Shown here in pieces: positions 21,742 to 31,686 of a stretch of 64,000 nt of DNA; within the stretch, counting starts at the first letter, position 1; the number at the start of each line of letters is the position of its first letter. The notes under the pieces were generated by a model. The model was not told the DNA's origin. It worked only from the letters and a program-made list of their open reading frames with translations, and made no database searches. The translations under genes and the position numbers were made by a program. The stretch is from Corinectria fuckeliana (Eukaryota > Ascomycota > Sordariomycetes > Hypocreales > Nectriaceae). Where the stretch lies: contig WPDH01000074.1 of NCBI GenBank assembly GCA_019137255.1, positions 124,001 to 188,000 on the forward strand, in the 5' to 3' direction.

Positions 21742-24700
21742 ATGCCCAAGCCTTCCAAGAAGGGCAAAGGCCCCCGACGCTCCCAAGATGGCCGGGGACT
21801 CGATGACAGCGCCTTGAACCAGATCACAGCCAGGATTGACAAGAACCTGGGTTCCAACGATCACAAACGCAAGCAGCCACCCACCAAAACCGCTGGTGAC
21901 CAACATCAGAAGAGGCAACGCAACTCTCAGGGCACTCCTGCTGACAAGGGCGGCGCAAAAATTGACAACGACACTCTTCTTGAGGAGATTAAGGCTTTGG
22001 GCGGTGATGAGAGCGATCTAGCCCTCATCAAGGACATCGATTCTGAAGATGAAACTTATGCTCAAAACTCCAAGGCACCTGTCGACAAGAACTTGAAGGA
22101 TGAGCTCGCTTCCCTCTCTAAGCAACTTGGCTTTGCGGAGGTTGAACTGAGCGAAGCTAGCGAAGAGGACGAGGCTGTAGAGGAGAGTGCTGAAGAGGAC
22201 GATGAGGAAGAGGACGAGGACGAGGTGGAAGTGAAGGAACCCCCTAAGCTAAAGGAACCTACCCCTCTCAAGGTCAAGGGTTTGGTAAGTCACCCTAGAG
22301 TCCTGGAAGCGTCTCTGACGGCTAACGCAGTGAACTAGGCCTTTGAGCCCAGGGCGGATTGGCATGCCGCCGAGCTACCCAAGTTACCTGCACCATCCAA
22401 CGACGAGCCAAGCTCGTACAAGTGGTCCGCTGAGGCGCTAAAGGAACATGCGAAGACTCTCTTGGAGCAGGATGTCACCAAATACAGGACCAGCTTCTTT
22501 GCCTCAGCTACTCACAAATTCTTGTCGACCATCATGACATCAGGTACTCTTACGGACAAGGTCTCCGCGTTGACCTTGGCTGTGCAGGAATCTCCCGTTC
22601 ACAACATCCGAGCCTTTGATGCGCTCATGACCCTCGCCTCGAAGAAGAGTAGAGGCCAAGCCCTTGGTGCCATCGGTGCGCTGGTCGATCTTTTGGGACC
22701 TGGAACTTTGCTGCCTTCGGATCGTCGCCTCCGGACCTTTCAAACTCAGCCTGGCCTGATCGGAACCTTGCAGAGCAGCCCGGCGACTACGTGGAATACG
22801 AGCAAGCCGTTGCCTGGTCAGATCACGGCGGCTCATCTGATCGCTTGGCTTTACGAGGATTGGCTGAAGGAGACGTACTTTCGCATCATCCAACTGCTTG
22901 AAAACTGGTGCTCTGACGAGATTGAGTACTCTCGTACACGGGCGCTCGACTTTGTCTATGGACTTCTCAAAGAAAAGCCTGAGCAAGAGTCGAATTTGCT
23001 TCGCCTGCTCGTTCACAAGCTCGGTGATCGGGATCGCAAGATCTCATCTCGTGCCTCATATCTCTTGCTCCAGCTGCAAAACTCGCACCCCGGGATGAAG
23101 CCGATCATTGTTCGCATGATTGAGCAGGAGATTCTGCTCCACCCTTCTCAGGACCATCGTTCAAAATACTACGCCATCAATACCCTCAACCAGACTATCC
23201 TTAGCAACAGGGAACCTGCTGTTGCCGAGTCTTTGATGCGAATCTACTTTGATTTGTTCTCCATCATTCTCAAGACCGGGAAACTGGGCATCTCGGTTCC
23301 AACTGAGACTACGGAGACCCCGACGGCTCCGGACGACGTGAACGGATTCAAGAAAACTCGGAGACGGCCGCGCGGTGGCAGGACATCTGCGCCTACTGTA
23401 TCGGAACCAGACACAGAGGCGGCCGACAAACTTGTGTCGGCCATCTTAACTGGAGTCAACCGAGCGGCACCTTTCATGACGGGCAACGACGCTATGTATG
23501 TCATCATATCTTGCCCATTTTCGGACGACCAAGCTAACTGTGTACCAGCATGGAAACCCATCTCGACACGCTTTTCAAGATTGCTCACTCGGCCAACTTC
23601 AACACGGGTATCCAATCCCTACTCCTAATCCAGCAAATTTCTTCTTCCAAGAGCATTGCCAACGATCGGTTCCACAGGACTCTCTATGAGTCTCTGCTAG
23701 ACCCTCGGCTAGTGACTTCGTCAAAGCAGTCGCTCTACCTTAACCTGCTCCTCCGTTCCCTCAAGAATGATGTCGACACCCGGAGAGTGAAGGCATTTGC
23801 CAAGCGAATGCTCCAGATCTCGGGTCTGCATCAGCCTCCGTTCGTCTGTGGCCTGCTCTATGTTGTGTCACACCTACGGGAAACGTTCCCCGACCTTAGG
23901 ACATTGCTCGAAGACCCCGAGGAGTCCGTCTTTGATGACGAGAGCGAGCGTCCAGCCTACGACGGCCGAAAGAGAGACCCCGAGCACAGTAATGCCAACC
24001 GAAGCTGCCTGTGGGAGATGGTAAGTGAAGCTTTCGAAAGACATGGCCCAATATGCTAACAGCCAGGTAGCTCCCGCTCCAAGCGCATTATCACCCTTCA
24101 GTTACTGTCTTCGCGTCCTCTCTGCTGCTTCCCAGTGAAAAGGCAAAGAAGCCCGACATGGACAGCCATTCCCTTATCCGATTCTTGGACAAATTCGTCT
24201 ACCGAAACCCCAAGGCTGGCGACGCATCTAAGGGTGCGTCGATCATGCAGCCTCTCCGGGCGGCCAAGGATGTCGGCGACATATGGTTGGGAAGCAAGGG
24301 ACCTGGAGCATCTTCAGCTTCGGTCAACACGGCCTCTTTCTGGAAGAAGAAGGTGCAGGACGTGGCAGCGGACGACGTGTTCTTCCACGAGTACTTCCAG
24401 CAGGTTTCCAAGGAGGGCAAGGAGCCAAAGAAGAAAGCGCCGACATCTAGCAACGGCGAGGATGAAGATGAGAAGGAGGATGAGATCTGGAAGGCCCTCG
24501 TGTCGGCTCAGCCAGGCGTCGATCCTGATGACGAAGGTTCCGACCTTGGCTTTGACGATCTCAACGATTCGGACATGGCTTCTGATGATGATGAACCGGA
24601 CTTGGACCTGGAGAGCGATCTTGATCTCGATGAGGACGAGGACGAAGACATGGATGTCGACATCGAGGGCACAGATGACGAGGAGGGTGGTGCAATGCTG

Positions 24701-24841
24701 AGCGAAGACGAGGAGGGATTCGAGGTCAAGGAAGCGACGGGCAGCAAGCCCAAGTCAAGGCGCAGGCAGATCAAGGATCTGCCCATGTTCGCATCGGTCG
24801 ACGACTACGCGGAGCTCCTGGCGGGAGACGAGGACATGTAG
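21742..24841 (+). CDS. NOC1: Ribosome biogenesis protein NOC1 (CBF/Mak21 family)
   Basis: Exons 21742-22284, 22339-23495, 23549-24020 and 24071-24841 encode 980 residues. A basic start (MPKPSKKGKGPRRSQ) and an acidic linker (about 145-165) precede the conserved alpha-helical repeat region, including ADWHAAELPKLP, NWCSDEIEYSRTRALDFVY and HPGMKPIIVRMIEQEILLHP. The CBF domain contains SLYLNLLLRSLKNDVDTRRVKAF and the RNPKAGDASKGASIMQPL segment. The end is a long acidic tail. In yeast Noc1/Mak21 pairs with Noc2 to move early pre-60S particles out of the nucleolus; the human homologue is CEBPZ. The last acceptor is the GTAG before CTCCCG, 50 nt into the spacer; the nearer CAG shifts frame. Confidence 0.93.
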
Positions 24842-24961
24842 ACATGCAAAAAGGCGAGCACATGATTGTTTGGACTATAGACACACCGGGAGGGAGGATA
24901 TCGACATACATGGCGCCTTGCGCGTCGCAAAAAGAGAGACAAGGGACAAAAAGGGGAATTT

Positions 24962-25637
24962 TCAAGTATCAAACCACTCAAGCTCGTCGTCCTTGGTGAA
25001 GATGGCGCGGTACGTCTTGCCGCCATCCGGGTCCTCTCTCTCCTCCGTGTGGATGCTGTGCAGCTTGGCGGGCTCGTCGGGGCCGCCGGTGAAGACGCGG
25101 AAGTGGATGTACGCCGGGCCGTCGGCCGGCAGAGCGGGGATGCGGAGCTTCGCGAAGATGTGAACGCCGTAGGGCGACTCGCCGACGCGGACGCTCTCGA
25201 CGTCCTCGACGTCGAAGCCGGCTAGCTCGTTGTTACTGAGGTGTTTCTAATTGAGTTGGGTCAGTCTCGTAGGGGGCTGAGTTGTGGGAGTTTTGTACTC
25301 AGGTTACGTACTACAGCGGCAAAGTACTCGGGCTCGTGCTCTAGTGGTTTGGGCGGGTTAACTTCTGACGTCTGAAGGAGCTAGATTGACAAGCGCCAAC
25401 AGCTGATGGATCAGATCATATACGAGAGCGTACGTACTGTCGTGGTCGTGACGGATGTGGACGAGCTGCTTCTTGAGATCTAGGAAAATGGCTGAGAAGG
25501 CAGCCAAAGAGTCCTCCTTAGGGGGATGGGCTGGGCCGAGTGCGACGGTCTCTGCGGATGCCTATGCGAGATAGTCGTTTGTTAGTATAAATAGATATGA
25601 GCTGCGTCTTGGTACTCTAGCTGGGATGCAGTACCAT
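24962..25637 (-). CDS. Unrecognised small protein, 154 aa, first coding exon is ATG only
   Basis: Exons 25637-25635, 25561-25438, 25364-25312 and 25246-24962 join to 154 residues, beginning MASAETVALGPAHPPKEDSL. Codon use is strongly biased and all four joins keep phase, so I regard it as a real gene. The middle reads like a helix (FSAIFLDLKKQLVHIRHDHD). The C-terminal 95 residues look like a beta-rich domain with an acidic, aromatic end (DDELEWFDT). No signal peptide, membrane segment or catalytic motif is visible and I cannot name the family. The first coding exon consists of ATG alone, followed by an intron opening GTACTG. It converges on NOC1 with 120 bp between stops. A (TAGG)4 run lies 31 bp upstream of the start. 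Confidence 0.7.
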
Positions 25638-26482
25638 TGTGAGCGGTTGTCAGGAAGTTCCGTGTTGTAGGTAGGTAGGTAGGATATATTGGGGTTCTTG
25701 GTATATGAGGGGTGCGGGGAGCTTGATGGAGGGGAAAGATGCTGTATTTAAATCAGGAATATGTCCATTTTCCCTCTGTCCGCATATAGGCATGATGTCA
25801 CAGGCCGTCACGCGTGCGTTTTGACGCAGGCTGCAAGGCACAAGATTTACGACAAGTTCAGTGATGGACTTTGAGAAATCGATTTCGCAGTGTTAAAAAA
25901 GGGTGCAGCATGACAATCGTCTAGTCGCAAACGAGTAGTGATTCAATGAGTATAATATCCCCAATTTGCGAAAATCGGCAAGATGCCATAAACATCGACT
26001 TTCAGCTACTTGAGCAGTTAGGTACGGTAAGTAGGCCTACTAGTAGGTAAGTAATATCTTACTTCCAAGAGACTTCCAGGTTTAGAGTGACAACATATTC
26101 CCTCAAACTGTAATGAAAGTGAGTTTTTAGCTCTGGATAGGTAGGTAGGTAGTGTACCATTACCCATCAGAAGTCAATATTTAGTAGCAAGTAAGTACCG
26201 GCAAGGAAGGACATGCTGAAGTTCAAAGTGCTGTAGGTATTCGCAACAGCACAACAGCCACTGTGGCTTGCTGGCGTGGCTTCCCGAGCCGAGGCAAGGC
26301 TGCCAGTGTTTCCGCCTAAGTGCATAAGCCGGCTAACGTCATTCAACAATGCGAGCTTCTTTTGCCGCGGCAGGAACCACAAGTATGTATATGAATTTAT
26401 CAGCGCCGATCCGGGATTCTCTTTCGGCTTGGAGTCGGACTCGAACGTACTAGCTAGACGCAGAAAGGGGCGCGACAACACC
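25638..26482. other. Divergent intergenic region with TAGG repeats
   Basis: Contains (TAGG)4 at 25668-25683 and (TAGG)3 at 26138-26149, a 12-bp palindrome AGTAGGCCTACT at 26030-26041, and an ACGCGT at 25810. No coding sequence is supported. Confidence 0.5.
25668..25683. repeat. (TAGG)4 microsatellite
   Basis: Four perfect TAGG units, 31 bp upstream of the minus-strand start at 25637. The same unit recurs at 26138-26149 and 40773-40788. Confidence 0.9.
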
Positions 26483-27449
26483 ATGTTCACACATCAGATT
26501 GGTCGCAACGGCCGCCAGGTAGGCCAAGTGGCCCGGCGACTGGCTCTAGCTGGCCAAGTACGGAGTTATGCAGCGCCAAGTGAGTTTGAGTGGCGGGCAG
26601 CCCGTCTACACTTACACCACCGAGACCTCAGCAACTGACATTCTGGGGGGCAAACGCAGCATCATCATCAAGCGGGCGCTTTCGACGAAGGACGACCACG
26701 GCGCTCGTGGGCCTCACCTTCGCCACAGCAGGGGCCGCGGGAATGTGGTACACAATGCACGCGAACGGCATGGGCTTCCACTCGGACGAGGAGAGTCTAA
26801 GGCGGTTCCTCCCAGGCCACCACGAGGAGCACATGGTCGAGAAGCACATCAACAGCCACCCGTTGGTGGCGGAGCTGCGCGCGAATCCCCTCCTGACCGA
26901 GTCGCGGCCGCACATGAAGATGCCGGCATCGTACCGTAGGACTAGCCTGACGGGCGGCGCGCTGCTGGGAGCGGGCAAGATGACGGTGCCGCCGCACATC
27001 TGGCTCGAGGACGGCGGCAAGTCGATGGTGGCAATCTCGTACGTGGGCGCCGACCTGTGCGGACATCCAGGGATCGTGCACGGCGGGTTCCTGGCCACGA
27101 TGCTGGACGAGGGCCTGGCGCGGTGCTGCTTCGGGGCGCTGCCACACAACATCGCCGTGACGGCCAACCTCAGCGTCGACTACCGCAAGCCGACGCCGGC
27201 GGGCAGCTTCCTGGTGCTTCGGGCCAAGACGACCAAGGTCGAGGGCCGCAAGGCGTGGGTCAAGGGCCACATCGAGCTGCTGGCGGAGCCGGGCGAGACG
27301 CCGACGATCCTGACCGAGGCTACGGGGCTGTTCATCTCGCCCAAGTATGCGGCGGTAAGTAGACGATTCTAGGTCCCGCGAGAACAGGGCACCGGACACC
27401 GGACTAACAGCGTGGGTGCGTCTCGCAGGTGATGCCCAAGATCACCTAG
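26483..27449 (+). CDS. Mitochondrial hotdog-fold thioesterase family protein (Fmp10-like)
   Basis: Exons 26483-26579, 26660-27354 and 27429-27449 give 270 residues. The N-terminus (IGRNGRQVGQVARRLALAGQ followed by VRSYAAP) is a typical mitochondrial presequence. One hydrophobic segment (TTALVGLTFATAGAAGMWYT) probably anchors it in the inner membrane. The rest is a hotdog domain of the PaaI/4HBT superfamily, with the HPGIVHGGFLATMLDEGLAR helix and VTANLSVDYRKPTPAGSFLV strands. Proteins of this layout are annotated as thioesterase-superfamily mitochondrial proteins (yeast Fmp10), but the substrate is not established. Exon 1 has alternative GT sites; the one after AAPA was preferred because it keeps the presequence and joins in phase at 26660. 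Confidence 0.82.
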
Positions 27450-28325
27450 TCTGGACTAGACGATACGGACGACGGACGGACGACACGGGCGACTGAAGGA
27501 CGACTTGAAGGACGGATTTAGATGAGAAGCTGGCATGCATCATGCATCATGCTATATGTATGAGAGAGATATTAGATGGAGGACAGAGACATGGCTCCGC
27601 CAATGGATATTGAATTATAGATGAGCTGGTTAGTAGATGAGGAGAGGGGGATCTTACATACTACATATCTACTAGAGAGAACTCCGAGACCTGCATAGAG
27701 ACGAATGGAGGCAATAACTCAAGTTACAACTTTAGGAGGGGCCGACTTCCGGCCGGCAACATGGATGGTCGGGGTGGGTACCGATGGTGTCATCGGCCGC
27801 GCCTACCTATAGAAAGCGAGCATTGAGGATAAAGTCGAGCCTCAGTGGAGTTTCTTGCGGCCTTGCCTGCCAACTGCGCACCGTAGCGGCTGATCCAGTG
27901 TAAAATGTATCTACGGTAATGGCGCATCCCCAAGCAAGAAGAAAAGCTGGGTGCTCGAAGGCGTCATTTGCAACCGGCCACCATCCATCCGCGCGCCGCG
28001 ACGAAGACCGAGGGACCGGGCCGGGACCGGATGATTTGATGCGGGACTAGGAACTGGTCAGGGTAAAGGAAGCAGGAAGAAACAATTAGATAGCAAAAGA
28101 GAGGAAGGGATGAAGGCGTACGTACTTACGTTAGACATACTTACGTACATAGTTGCGTAAATACCCAGAAACACACTCCACGTAACTTGCACACGCAGTC
28201 TCTACGTTGACGCCAGACAAAAGCCGGCATCGGACAAAGGCCTTTCTATCCTTCTTTTCTCCTTCTACATTCATCCTGTAGCACTTCCACTCTCGCCATA
28301 ATCACCTTTTGTTCAAACCTTCACA
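27450..28325. other. Intergenic, 3' UTR of the thioesterase gene and MET14 promoter
   Basis: 876 bp. Contains a CYS3-consensus palindrome at 27781-27796 and ACGTA-rich sequence at 28118-28185, then a pyrimidine-rich leader before MET14. No coding sequence seen. Confidence 0.5.
27784..27793. promoter_or_regulatory. CYS3-type binding site upstream of APS kinase
   Basis: ATGGTGTCAT matches the consensus ATGRYRYCAT reported for Neurospora CYS3, the bZIP activator of sulfur assimilation. It is centred in a palindrome (CCGATG, GTGT, CATCGG), 27781-27796, about 530 bp upstream of the MET14 start. Use by a CYS3/MetR homologue is inferred from the match and the neighbouring gene. Confidence 0.5.
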
Positions 28326-29055
28326 ATGGCTACGTGAGTTTCCCTTGTCAAACATCTCTCTCCCCTTCCCCCTCCAGTTCTTCCCCTACCCCGCCATCCC
28401 ACCTGCTATCGTGAGGTATATTGACTAAAAACATAGCAACATCACCTGGCACCCGACCCTCTCCCGCACCGAGCGCAACAAGCTCACCGGCCAGCGCGGC
28501 CTCACCCTCTGGCTCACCGGCCTCTCTGCCTCGGGCAAGTCTACCGTCGCCACGGCCCTCGAGCAGCATCTGCTGCATCTCGGCGTCACCGCCTACCGCC
28601 TCGACGGCGACAACGTGCGCTTCGGCCTCAACAAGGACCTAGGCTTCTCCGAGACGGACCGCAACGAGAACATCCGCCGCATCTCCGAGGTCGCCAAGCT
28701 TTTCGCCGACGCCTCTACCATCGCCATCACCTCCTTCATCTCCCCCTACATCGCCGATCGCCAGGTCGCTCGTGAGCTCCACGCCAAGTCGGGCCAGGCC
28801 GGCGACGAGCCCATCCCCTTTGTTGAGGTCTACGTCGATGTCCCCCTCGAGGTTGCCGAACAGCGCGACCCCAAGGGCCTCTACAAGAAGGCCCGCGCCG
28901 GCGAGATCAAGGACTTCACCGGCATCTCCGCCCCCTACGAGGCCCCCCAAAGCCCCGAGATCACCATCAAGACCCACGAGAACACCGTCGAGGAGTGCGT
29001 TGCTCAGATCGTCAGCTGGCTCGCCGAGAAGGGCTATCTCACCAAATCTGCTTAA
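28326..29055 (+). CDS. MET14: Adenylyl-sulfate (APS) kinase
   Basis: Exons 28326-28333 and 28437-29055 encode 208 residues (yeast Met14 has 202). The P-loop GLSASGKST is at residues 31-39 and DGDNVRFGLN begins at 59, followed by the conserved GFSETDRNENIRRISEVAKL, FISPYIADR and KGLYKKARAGEIKDFTGI. The enzyme phosphorylates adenosine 5'-phosphosulfate to PAPS, the second step of sulfate assimilation, in the cytosol. The first coding exon is only 8 nt (ATG GCT AC), and the join gives MATNITWHPTLSR, matching the family start. A CYS3-consensus site lies upstream. It converges on VMA5 with 193 bp between stops. Confidence 0.96.
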
Positions 29056-29248
29056 ATGCTCCCTGGCCAAGGTGCTCGTCCGTTGAATTGTGTGTTTAAA
29101 CAATGATTGAGAGGTCGAAAGGTGTTAAAAAAGAGGATTGGATATTACTGCCATTGTGCTCCCAGTCATCACTCCTGGGCATGATAGAGTTGAATACAGG
29201 CGTCCATGCATGCGGCCCTTCGATGCCTCCCCAAGTCCCTTGTCATCA

Positions 29249-30678
29249 TCAGGGGAACTCGACCTCGTAGTATACGTAGGCCGTGTATTCGTGGCTCTCG
29301 CCGGTTCCCAGTCCAGCTGCTGCCATTTCCGAGCTCAATGCGGCGTCGTCCTTGGTGATCTTGCCCCGCTTATCCCTTCCGAATGCATTGCCGCCCAGGT
29401 ACGAGTAATTCGAGTCAAGCGCCGTCTTGACCTTGGGTGCTAGCTTAGTCGTCGTCTGCAGTCGTCATCAGCCAGGGCTCATGACCCATGCTTCAGGGGT
29501 GAAATCAAGCCGACAAAAGAAACATACCTTGACGAGGGCCGTCACGTAATCAAGGGGCAGGCCGTACCGCAGAACGGCCTCAACGAAAACCCTCAGCGTC
29601 AGGACGTGGATCCAAACCATGACGCTCTCGCTCCATCCCGTGCGTCCCATGCGCAGGGCCTCTCCGCACACCTTGCGCTCCTCGTTGGTTACGCGGTCGA
29701 GCTCTCGCTGTTCCTCTTCTCGGCCGCCCTCGACGTGCTTGTACTGACGTGGCGTCCACTTCTGTTCCCTGCACTTTTGGAGGAACTCGGCACTGTGCTT
29801 CTTAAACGTGGCGACGGCGAACAGAATGAACTCGTCGTCCTGGGCGACCTGAACAGAAGACCGGGGGACGACCATGGGGGCGAGGGTCTCGTAGCTCTTG
29901 AGGAAGTCCTTCTTCGAGCTTGCCGGCACAACGATAAGGTGTGTCTCTATGTACTCCGAGTCCTGGACGAGAAGGGATGGGTCGACGATGGGGGTCAGAG
30001 ACTTGGTCGACAGGTTGCCACTAGAGCGCCGGTCAGTCACCGAAGCAGTCGGGGTTTCATCACGGTTTACGAGGCTTACGTCTGGCGACGCTGCAAGGCG
30101 GCGAGGTTCGTCTTGACAGAGTTATACTGGTTGAACTTGGATTTGACGTCGTTCTCGACTGTGACAAGCTCCTAGACCGAGGCAGTTAGCAAAAATGTAG
30201 CTCGAAACGGTTGGAGTACCAGCTCCACTCGTGCCTTTTGTAGGGTGTTGATGAGCTCGCTGAGGGGTTTGTCAGCTCGGTATCGAATCTTGTTCCAACT
30301 GAAGCTGTTCAGGTACTGGTCGGTGGGCTCTAGAACGGCTATCAGCGATGGGGCACGGCGGAGGGGGTAACGGCACTACCCACTGTCGTTGACCATCTTG
30401 TACTGGGCAATGCGATCCTCATCGCCGTCGAGGACTGTCCGAAGGGAGTCGGCGACCTTGGATACAACGGCCTGGCACGAGGCCTCGAGCTTGGTCAAGT
30501 CATCGGCCTGCTGGACCAGACCGTCAAGGGTGCCGATCTTGAAGTCGGGGATGTTGAAGGGCACGACGGAGCCGTTGTCGGGGGACACTGTGGCGTTGAG
30601 GGCCGAGGTTGCGCCTCTCCGGTCGCTGGAGTCGAAGACGCCGAGGGGCAGCGACAGAAGCGCGTACTTTGTCGACAT
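29249..30678 (-). CDS. VMA5: V-type proton ATPase subunit C
   Basis: Exons 30678-30384, 30329-30220, 30171-30080, 30020-29528 and 29455-29249 give 398 residues (yeast Vma5 has 392). The N-terminus MSTKYALLSLPLGVFDSSDR and motifs PFNIPDFKIGTLDGLVQQAD, DQYLNSFSWNKIRYRADKPL, QRRQTGNLSTKSL and LRVFVEAVLRYGLPLDY are diagnostic. The C-terminus ends with EYTAYVYYEVEFP. Subunit C is a peripheral V1 stator subunit linking the EG stalks to Vo at the vacuolar membrane; its release accompanies reversible disassembly of the pump. All five joins keep phase. Confidence 0.96.
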
Positions 30679-31686
30679 GGCGTTGGATTCGGAGCGAGGC
30701 GGATGAAGATAGGTCGGTTAGGTTGGGGGAGAGGTGATGGTGGAGGGAGAGGAGGATATGATCGGGGAGTGGAGATGGAGCTGGCGATGGCGGAGGGGAT
30801 GACGGCAAGGAAGCAACTGATGCTCTAACCCCGAGAGCTGTAGCGTTCGGCGGGTGTCGGGATCACGCACTCATTGATTGGGATTTTGGGGGGGAGGCCT
30901 TTGCGACTTGAGGGAATGAGGTATGAGTCGTCTTGCCTGCTGATGAGCCAGCTCCGAGCAGTAGCAGTAGCAGTCAGTGGGTAGTCTAGTACTGAGTAGC
31001 TCTTTACTTTAGGACCTTCTGCCAGGCCGGGAACTTGCCTGGCATGGATGGTGGCTGGTGGGGGTGAGGCTGAGGTTGAGGCTGAGGTTGAGGCTGAGGT
31101 TGAGGCTGGTAGATGGATAAATGCATTGAGGCGCTTAGGCATCTCATCTCTGTATCCGAGCGAGTGCAAGTGCTCAAGTATTAGTACTGCATTACTAGTA
31201 CTAAAGTAGTGTACCAGTGGAGGTCCAGACCGACTGCCCGTTAGGAAAAGGCGCGCTCTAGTCTAGTCTACGGAGTAGAGTGAGTGGAGACGAATACGTA
31301 TATCCAGGTACCATTCCGTCGCTCCGTCTGCTGGGCTCCTAAGCTAGTAGTACTAAGGTACTAAGTAGCACTGGCCCAGGAGCACTGAAAAGCCTTTAGG
31401 TAGTACCTAGGCCTCTGTCACGGGGTGCCCTATCGCTGCTGCTGAGCCCACTAACACCCTAACACGAACACCACCATCAACAGCACGAACAAACCGGAGA
31501 TAATATCTTCTGCGATCGCACTCCAGCACCCCGCGGGCCCTTGACTCCGGCGCACTCTCAGAGGCGAATGGTTCTGGCGCACCTGCCACCATCCCAAACG
31601 ATCACTTGCGCCTGCTCATCTTTCGCTTTTGGGACATGTAGGTCGGTCGGCGCACCGGCACCCGGACTCCTCTCGCCGCCGATGCC
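30679..31686. other. Divergent intergenic region, VMA5 and the AT-hook gene
   Basis: Contains a 12-nt minisatellite at 31066-31108 and several TAGTACTA/TACCTAGG-type motifs between 31170 and 31410. No supported gene. Confidence 0.5.
31066..31108. repeat. 12-nt minisatellite upstream of VMA5
   Basis: About 3.6 perfect copies of GAGGCTGAGGTT in non-coding sequence, 390-430 bp upstream of the VMA5 start. Confidence 0.9.
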
